The position numbers and the translations under genes were made by a program. A stretch of DNA of 41,369 nucleotides from Streptomyces sp. S3(2020). GTDB taxonomy: Bacteria > Actinomycetota > Actinomycetes > Streptomycetales > Streptomycetaceae. Below, in pieces: positions 37,343 through 41,369 of this stretch. The stretch lies in assembly GCF_013044505.1 (NCBI RefSeq), contig NZ_JABERD010000078.1, forward strand, positions 1 to 41,369. Direction: 5' to 3'. The stretch's first letter is position 1, and each line of letters opens with the position of its first letter. Below the pieces are notes generated by a model that saw nothing but the letters and a program-made list of their open reading frames with translations, was not told where the DNA came from and made no database searches.

Positions 37343-37768
37343 ATGAGGTTGACCCGATCGATCCTCGCCGCCGCCGCGGCGGCTCTCGTGCTGGCCGGCT
37401 GCGGCTCCGGTGGCGACGACGACAAGGCCGCCGTACCGGAGACGGCGACCGGCAGCCTCGAACACCTGGCCGCCGAGGTGGGCTGCGACCCGACCATCCA
37501 GATCGACGCCGACGAGATTCGCCAGGCCTCGTGCCGCAAGAGCGACGCCGACGGCAAGTTCATCCTGGCCACCTTCGCCACCGACCGCGGCCAGCGCGAG
37601 TGGATCAACGGGGCCAAGGACTACGGCGGTCACTACCTCGTCGGCCGCAAGTGGATCGCCGTCGGCGAGACCAAGACGGTGACCACCCTGCGCACCAAGC
37701 TCGGCGGTGACATCGAGGAGGGCCAGGACCACACCGCCCACACGGGAAGTCACTCGGAGAGTCACTGA
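37343..37768 (+). CDS. small putative lipoprotein
   Basis: 141 residues. Signal with 'LVLAGCGSGGDDDK': lipobox LAGC, Cys20, so it is exported and lipid-anchored. The mature part has Cys in 'EVGCDPTIQ' and 'RQASCRKS', a likely disulfide pair, and a compact alpha/beta look ('FILATFATDRGQREWINGAKDYGGHYLVGRKWIAVG') common to small streptomycete lipoproteins of unknown function. The C-terminal tail is His/Ser-rich (HTAHTGSHSESH) and might bind metal. GGAGG lies 5 nt before the ATG at 37343; an upstream in-frame ATG would run through the inverted repeat. A strong terminator follows. Confidence 0.82.
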   Translation: MRLTRSILAAAAAALVLAGCGSGGDDDKAAVPETATGSLEHLAAEVGCDPTIQIDADEIRQASCRKSDADGKFILATFATDRGQREWINGAKDYGGHYLVGRKWIAVGETKTVTTLRTKLGGDIEEGQDHTAHTGSHSESH

Positions 37769-37774
37769 ACGCAC

Positions 37775-37814
37775 GAGAAAGCCGGCGGTGGGAAATCCCA
37801 CCGCCGGCTTTCTC
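37775..37814. terminator. bidirectional terminator between lipoprotein and DUF1996 gene
   Basis: GAGAAAGCCGGCGGTGGGA (37775-37793) pairs with TCCCACCGCCGGCTTTCTC (37796-37814) around AA; the stem is flanked by AAA/TTT that give short U-runs in both directions. Convergent stops lie on either side. Confidence 0.92.
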
Positions 37815-37824
37815 ATGCGCTAGC

Positions 37825-39399
37825 TCACTGGCACTTCTTGCCGGTGTTGATGCAGTTGACCAGCTTGTTCATCGTGTTCGTGGAGAAGAAGTTGATGAAG
37901 TCGTTGTGGTCGGTGATCGGCTTGTGCAGGTTCTCCGGGAAGGTGTCCACCGCGTACGGGTTCACGACCGTCCCGTTCTGGAGGGTCGGAGCCGGAACGT
38001 TGTAGACCAGCCGGACCTGGAGCTGCGGGATCGCCTTGAAGCCGTTGGCGCAGGTGCCGTCGGCCTGGACGAACGCCACGTGGGTGCGGTGGTTGGCGCT
38101 GTCGATGTTGGCGCCGTCCCAGCAGCTCTGGAAGTTGGTCGTACGGACCACCTGGCTGCCCTGCGGGCAGATCGGGTACTTGTCCTCGAGCTGGACCTTG
38201 TTCTCGAAGCCGGTGCAGGACCAGTTCACGTTGGCGTTGGCGTTGCCGTTGACGAACGCCTTGGCGTCACCGGTGATGATGCGCAGGGCGGTCGGCATCG
38301 CGACGACGTTGCCCTTCTTGTTGCCGACGAACTTCAGCTGCGCCTGCGCGGGCTGGAGGATCTTGCCCACGTTGCCCTCGGTGCCACCGCCGGCCGCGTT
38401 CTGGTCGAAGTCCTGCGAACCGTCCTGGAGTCGCAGCACCGGCCAGAAGTACGAGGACTTGTCGCCCTGGTTCTGGCAGGTGGTCTGTGCCGCCGCCAGC
38501 TCCTGGTCGCTCGCGAACGCGTCGTTGCTCTGGTTGCCGACGTAGTCGTGCAGGTGGTGGGCACCGTTGGAGACACCGGGCGCCACGATCACGTTGTCCG
38601 TGTTGTGGTTGTCGTTCCCGTTGGTGCCGCACTTGGTGGTGAAGGTGCCTCGCGAACCCGACCGGCCGTTCGCCGCGAGTCCGTTCGCGCCCACACCCAG
38701 CTGGGCGTTGCCCTGGACCTGCGTGATGTCCACGAAGTCCGCGGCCGTCGGGCCGTTGCCGCCCTGACCGTTCTGCTGGCCGTTGCCCTGGTCCTGACCC
38801 TGATCCTGGCCCTGGTCCTGACCGTTGTCCTGACCCTGGTCCTGGCCGTCGCCCTGCTGCTGGCCGTTGCCGTTCTGCTGACCGCCGTTGTTCTGCTGAC
38901 CGCCGTTGTTCTGGCCGGCGTTGGTCTGCGGCGTAGCCTGGACTCCGGTGCACGCGGCGAGCTGGGCCAGGCTGGTGTCGGCCCCGCCCGCGCGCTTGAT
39001 GTTGATCCGGATCCGGTCCAGAGCCGCGGTCCGCTTGTCCTTGAGCGGGCCGAGGATCGCGTTCTGGACGAATCCCGAGTCGTTGGTCTGCGCCTGGCGC
39101 GTGGAGGCGAGGCGGGCGTAGGCCTCGGTGATCTGCTTGTCCAGGTTCGCCAGCTCCGTACTCACGCCGGACCGGGCGCCTGTCGGGACGTTCGTCAGCT
39201 TCTGGCCGACGTCCGGGCACTGGATCGTGGCGATCTGTGCCGCGGCGGCCTTCACCTGGTTCTGTCCGGACCCGGACTCGTGCGCCGAGGCGTAGAAGTT
39301 CGCCCAAACAAGCCCGCCCCCACCGAGCGCTAGGGCTGCCGACCCGGCCACGACCTTGGTGGTCATCGACGTACGGCGTTTGCGAATGTTGCGTCCCAT
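37825..39399 (-). CDS. secreted DUF1996-domain protein with Q/G/N/D-rich spacer
   Basis: 524 residues. The N-terminus (MGRNIRKRRTSMTTKVV, then a hydrophobic ~17-35 and 'SAHESGSG') is a signal peptide or anchor. Residues ~45-150 are helical ('VSTELANLDKQITEAYARLASTRQAQT'). A ~60-residue spacer (~160-220) is almost only Q, G, N and D. The C-terminal ~300 residues are a DUF1996 domain: 'RGTFTTKCGTNGNDNHNTDNVIVAPG', 'HLHDYVGN', 'SSYFWPVLRL', 'FQSCWDG', and it ends GKKCQ. DUF1996 proteins are secreted in actinobacteria and fungi; the role is unknown. Several His/Asp (DNHN, HHLHD) could bind metal. AGAGGAG sits 5 nt before the ATG at 39399. The reverse strand of the spacer makes repetitive DNA at 38770-38925. 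Confidence 0.88.
   Translation of the reverse strand: MGRNIRKRRTSMTTKVVAGSAALALGGGGLVWANFYASAHESGSGQNQVKAAAAQIATIQCPDVGQKLTNVPTGARSGVSTELANLDKQITEAYARLASTRQAQTNDSGFVQNAILGPLKDKRTAALDRIRINIKRAGGADTSLAQLAACTGVQATPQTNAGQNNGGQQNNGGQQNGNGQQQGDGQDQGQDNGQDQGQDQGQDQGNGQQNGQGGNGPTAADFVDITQVQGNAQLGVGANGLAANGRSGSRGTFTTKCGTNGNDNHNTDNVIVAPGVSNGAHHLHDYVGNQSNDAFASDQELAAAQTTCQNQGDKSSYFWPVLRLQDGSQDFDQNAAGGGTEGNVGKILQPAQAQLKFVGNKKGNVVAMPTALRIITGDAKAFVNGNANANVNWSCTGFENKVQLEDKYPICPQGSQVVRTTNFQSCWDGANIDSANHRTHVAFVQADGTCANGFKAIPQLQVRLVYNVPAPTLQNGTVVNPYAVDTFPENLHKPITDHNDFINFFSTNTMNKLVNCINTGKKCQ
38770..38925. repeat. imperfect short tandem repeats inside the DUF1996 gene
   Basis: Units such as TGGTCCTGACC and TTGTTCTGCTGACCGCCG recur with 9-18 bp phasing, coding for the Gln/Gly/Asn/Asp-rich spacer. 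Such DNA is prone to length change by slippage. Confidence 0.7.
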
Positions 39400-39579
39400 G
39401 GAACTCCTCTGACTTCCTTGCGGGGCGTCGAGTCGCCCGACAGGAGTGAAGCGGCGCAGTTCCATACGGACGTGGTCCCACGGGTGTTCAGTCGCCTCAC
39501 AAACAAATCAGAGGATTAATCGGCTGCCCGGCCACAACCATCGCCTGAACAGCGGAAGTTACAGAAAATCAGCAACCGT
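39400..39579. promoter_or_regulatory. intergenic region upstream of the DUF1996 gene
   Basis: This 180-bp gap holds the ribosome site and probably the promoter of the DUF1996 gene (minus strand). The part 39490-39580 is clearly more AT-rich than its surroundings. No operator or hairpin was recognised. Confidence 0.4.
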
Positions 39580-40233
39580 TCACCGGCCCTGGTCCAGATA
39601 GGCGAGGACCGCCAGAACGCGTCGATTGTCGTCGTCCGACACTTCAAGGTCCAGTTTGATGAAGATGTTGGAGGTGTGCTTGGCAATGGCCCGTTCTGTG
39701 ACGACGAGCTGTCCCGCGATCGCCGCGTTGGACCGCCCCTGCGCCATCAGCTCCAGCACCTCCAGCTCCCGCGGGGTCAGCCGGCCCAACGGCTGGTCGG
39801 CCGCGGCCCGTCGGGTCAGCAGCTGCTGGATCACCTGCGGGTCCATGGCCGTACCCCCGGCCGCCACCCGGTGCACGGCGTCCACGAACTGCGCCGCGTC
39901 GAACACCCGGTCCTTCAGCAGATACCCCACCCCGCCGGTGCCGTCGGCCAGCAGCTCGCGCGCGTACAACTGCTCCACGTGCTGCGACAGCACCAGCACG
40001 GGAAGCCCGGGCCGTGCCCGCCGGGCGTCCAGCGCGCACTGGAGCCCCTCGTCGGTGTGCGTGGGAGGCAGCCGTACGTCGACCACGGCGATGTCCGGTT
40101 CCAGCTCGGCCAGCGCGCGGGCGAGCTCGGGGCCGGACTCGACGGCCGCGGCGATCTCGAAGTCGTGGGCTTCCAGCAGCCGGACCAGTCCGTCGCGCAG
40201 CAGGAACAGGTCTTCGGCTAGGACAACACGCAA
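39580..40233 (-). CDS. NarL/LuxR-family response regulator
   Basis: 217 residues. Receiver domain: Glu7/Asp8 acidic pocket, Asp52 phosphoacceptor (VVDVRLPP), Lys in YLLKDRV (conserved Lys of the switch face). C-terminal GerE helix-turn-helix: 'LTPRELEVLELMAQGRSNAAIAGQLVVTERAIAKHTSNIFIKLDL'. The receiver carries 'PPTHTDEGL', typical of the actinobacterial NarL subgroup paired with HisKA_3 kinases. The start is TTG at 40233, supported by GGAG 5 nt upstream inside the kinase gene; no ATG is in frame nearby. It overlaps the kinase end by 16 bp, so the pair is translationally coupled. Target genes are not evident. Confidence 0.93.
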   Translation of the reverse strand: MRVVLAEDLFLLRDGLVRLLEAHDFEIAAAVESGPELARALAELEPDIAVVDVRLPPTHTDEGLQCALDARRARPGLPVLVLSQHVEQLYARELLADGTGGVGYLLKDRVFDAAQFVDAVHRVAAGGTAMDPQVIQQLLTRRAAADQPLGRLTPRELEVLELMAQGRSNAAIAGQLVVTERAIAKHTSNIFIKLDLEVSDDDNRRVLAVLAYLDQGR

Positions 40234-41350
40234 GGGATCTCCATGGTCACCATGGTGGGACCGCCCGCGGGGCTGCTGACGGCCAGGACGCCGTCGAATG
40301 TACCCAGCCGGCGCTCGACCCCGGCCAGCCCCGAGCCCGCCCCGACCGCCGCGCCGCCCTTGCCGTCGTCGGTGACGGTGATCCGCAGCATGCCCTCGGC
40401 GTGGTGCAGGTCGATCCAGAGCCGGTCGGCGCCGGAGTGCTTCACGGAGTTGGTGAGGATCTCGCTGATCGCGAAGTACGCCGCCGACTCGACCGGGGCG
40501 TCCGCGCGGCCGGGCAGCTCCACCGTCACCTCGGAGGGCAGCGGCAGCCGCAGCGCCAACGCCCTTACGGCGTCCCCGAGTCCGCGCTCGGCCAGCACCG
40601 GCGGATGGATACCCCGGACCAGATCACGCAGCTCGGCCAGGGCGTCGACGGAGGACCTGCGGGCCTGTGCGAGCAACTCCCGTGCTTTCTCCGGGTCCTT
40701 GTCGAGGAGCATCTCGATGGTGCCCAGGTCCATGCCCATCGCGACCAGCTGGGCCTGCGCCCCGTCGTGCAGATCCCGCTCGATGCGCCGCAGTTCGGCG
40801 GCGGAGGTGTCCACGGCGTCGCGCCGCGTCTCGGTCAGCACCCTCACCCGCTCGGCCAGTTCACCCTGGTTGGCGCCGAGAACGGCCTTGGTGAGCCGGA
40901 AGTGTGCCTGGAGCGCCCGGGGCGCGAAGAAGTGGCCGAAGAAGAGGATGACGAGCCCGAGGGCGGCGGCGGCCAGCGCCGAGACCTGCCCGGTGACGGG
41001 GACGAACCCGTACCAGTACCCGTCGGGGAACACCCGCCACAGCCCCGCCGCCAGCGCGAACCCCTCCAGGGGGTAGAGCACGAGCACGGCCGGCAGCAGC
41101 GCGGTGAGGAAGCCCGCCGTCATGTCGACCGGCAGCCACCGCAAGTCCCGCCAGGTCGCCGGGTCCCGCAGCATGCCGAAGGTGCGCGCCCACGGGTTGG
41201 CGTCCTGGGGGATCGGCCGGTACGCCGACGCGATCCGTACCCCGCCCCATTCGGCGGCGAGCACCCGCCGCCAGTCCGCGAACGCCCGCACACCGGTCAG
41301 CACCCACGGTGTGGTGACGATCCCGACCCCGATCGGGATCAGCGCGACGG
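40218..41350 (-). CDS. two-component sensor histidine kinase, 5' truncated by window end
   Basis: At least 361 residues from the GTG at 41303, but the frame stays open upstream and encodes a membrane helix (AVALIPIGVGIVTTPWVLTG) up to 41350, where adapter-like sequence begins. The true N-terminus is therefore missing. Seen: four membrane segments of the 'putative sensor' type ('ADWRRVLAAEWGGVRIASAY' and 'PWARTFGMLRDPATWRDL' loops), a coiled linker ('ANQGELAERVRVLTETRRDAV'), the HisKA_3 box 'RRIERDLHDGAQAQLVAMG' with His179 (numbered from 41303), then HATPase_c with 'ISEILTNSVKHSGA' (N box) and 'VTDDGKGGA' (G1) and 'GLAGVERRLG' (G2). It phosphorylates the co-encoded NarL regulator; signal unknown. 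Confidence 0.9.
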
Positions 41351-41369
41351 CTGTCTCTTATCCCCATCT
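41351..41369. other. probable Tn5/Nextera mosaic-end adapter remnant
   Basis: CTGTCTCTTATCCCCATCT is the last 19 bases. The Nextera transposase mosaic end is CTGTCTCTTATACACATCT, also 19 nt; only two positions differ. Exact length, position at the very end and interruption of the kinase gene point to untrimmed library adapter at a contig end rather than genomic sequence. Confidence 0.8.

Noticed and set aside
38770..38925. Short repeats resembling a CRISPR or satellite array
   Set aside because: Units are 9-18 bp, imperfect and in frame, coding for the low-complexity spacer of the DUF1996 protein; no unique spacers.

Overview
This window is high-GC actinomycete DNA, almost certainly from a Streptomyces chromosome. 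Third codon positions are strongly G/C, GTG starts are common, GGAGG-type ribosome sites are frequent, and the gene set (glnA2-like and glnE genes followed by malR-malEFG-aglA and secreted amylases) matches a core Streptomyces neighbourhood. The last 19 bases (41351-41369) look like a slightly degraded Tn5/Nextera mosaic end, so the right edge is probably a contig end and the last gene is cut there.

Layout. 1-390: possible 3' fragment of an unknown gene, then the upstream region of a GlnA2-type glutamine-synthetase homologue (391-1752). 1824-4251: a VOC-fold protein, a LuxR-type regulator and a lipoprotein. 4406-10110: glnE, a DMT/EamA exporter facing a LysR regulator, and a PAP2-type membrane phosphatase. 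10243-16807: the maltose/maltodextrin module, with LacI-family MalR divergent from malE-malF-malG-aglA. Strong hairpins lie between malE and malF, between malG and aglA, and after aglA. 16889-29825: a TPR protein, two divergent secreted alpha-amylases (one with two CBM20 starch-binding domains, one with none), a small Cys-containing protein, a two-gene arabinoxylan cassette (GH30 and GH62), and an 1802-residue secreted enzyme with two GH13 catalytic domains (amylase plus pullulanase).

How the carbohydrate genes fit together: the amylases and the amylase-pullulanase cut starch outside the cell; MalEFG imports the maltodextrins (its ATPase is not here; Streptomyces usually uses a shared MsiK encoded elsewhere); AglA hydrolyses them to glucose. 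The malR-malE, amylase-amylase and GH62-pullulanase intergenic regions carry related CTTGCA/CTTTCA/CTTGCTG repeats that are good MalR operator candidates. The GH30-GH62 pair sits between two of these starch genes but has its own promoter and a perfect TGGGAGCGCTCCCA box, the known CebR (cellobiose repressor) operator. This is a (hemi)cellulose-type control unit nested in a starch regulon.

29897-37232: a REC-GAF-SpoIIE phosphatase, a CHMI-like tautomerase, a 137-bp MITE-like inverted-repeat element that supplies the stop codons of both convergent neighbours, a TetR regulator, a ferredoxin-reductase/diiron-oxygenase-like pair, an unusual sigma-like/transmembrane/extracytoplasmic fusion, and a TPR protein. 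37343-41350: a small lipoprotein, a secreted DUF1996 protein with a Q/G/N/D-rich spacer, and a NarL-type two-component system whose kinase is truncated by the window end. No rRNA, tRNA, CRISPR array or transposase gene was seen.
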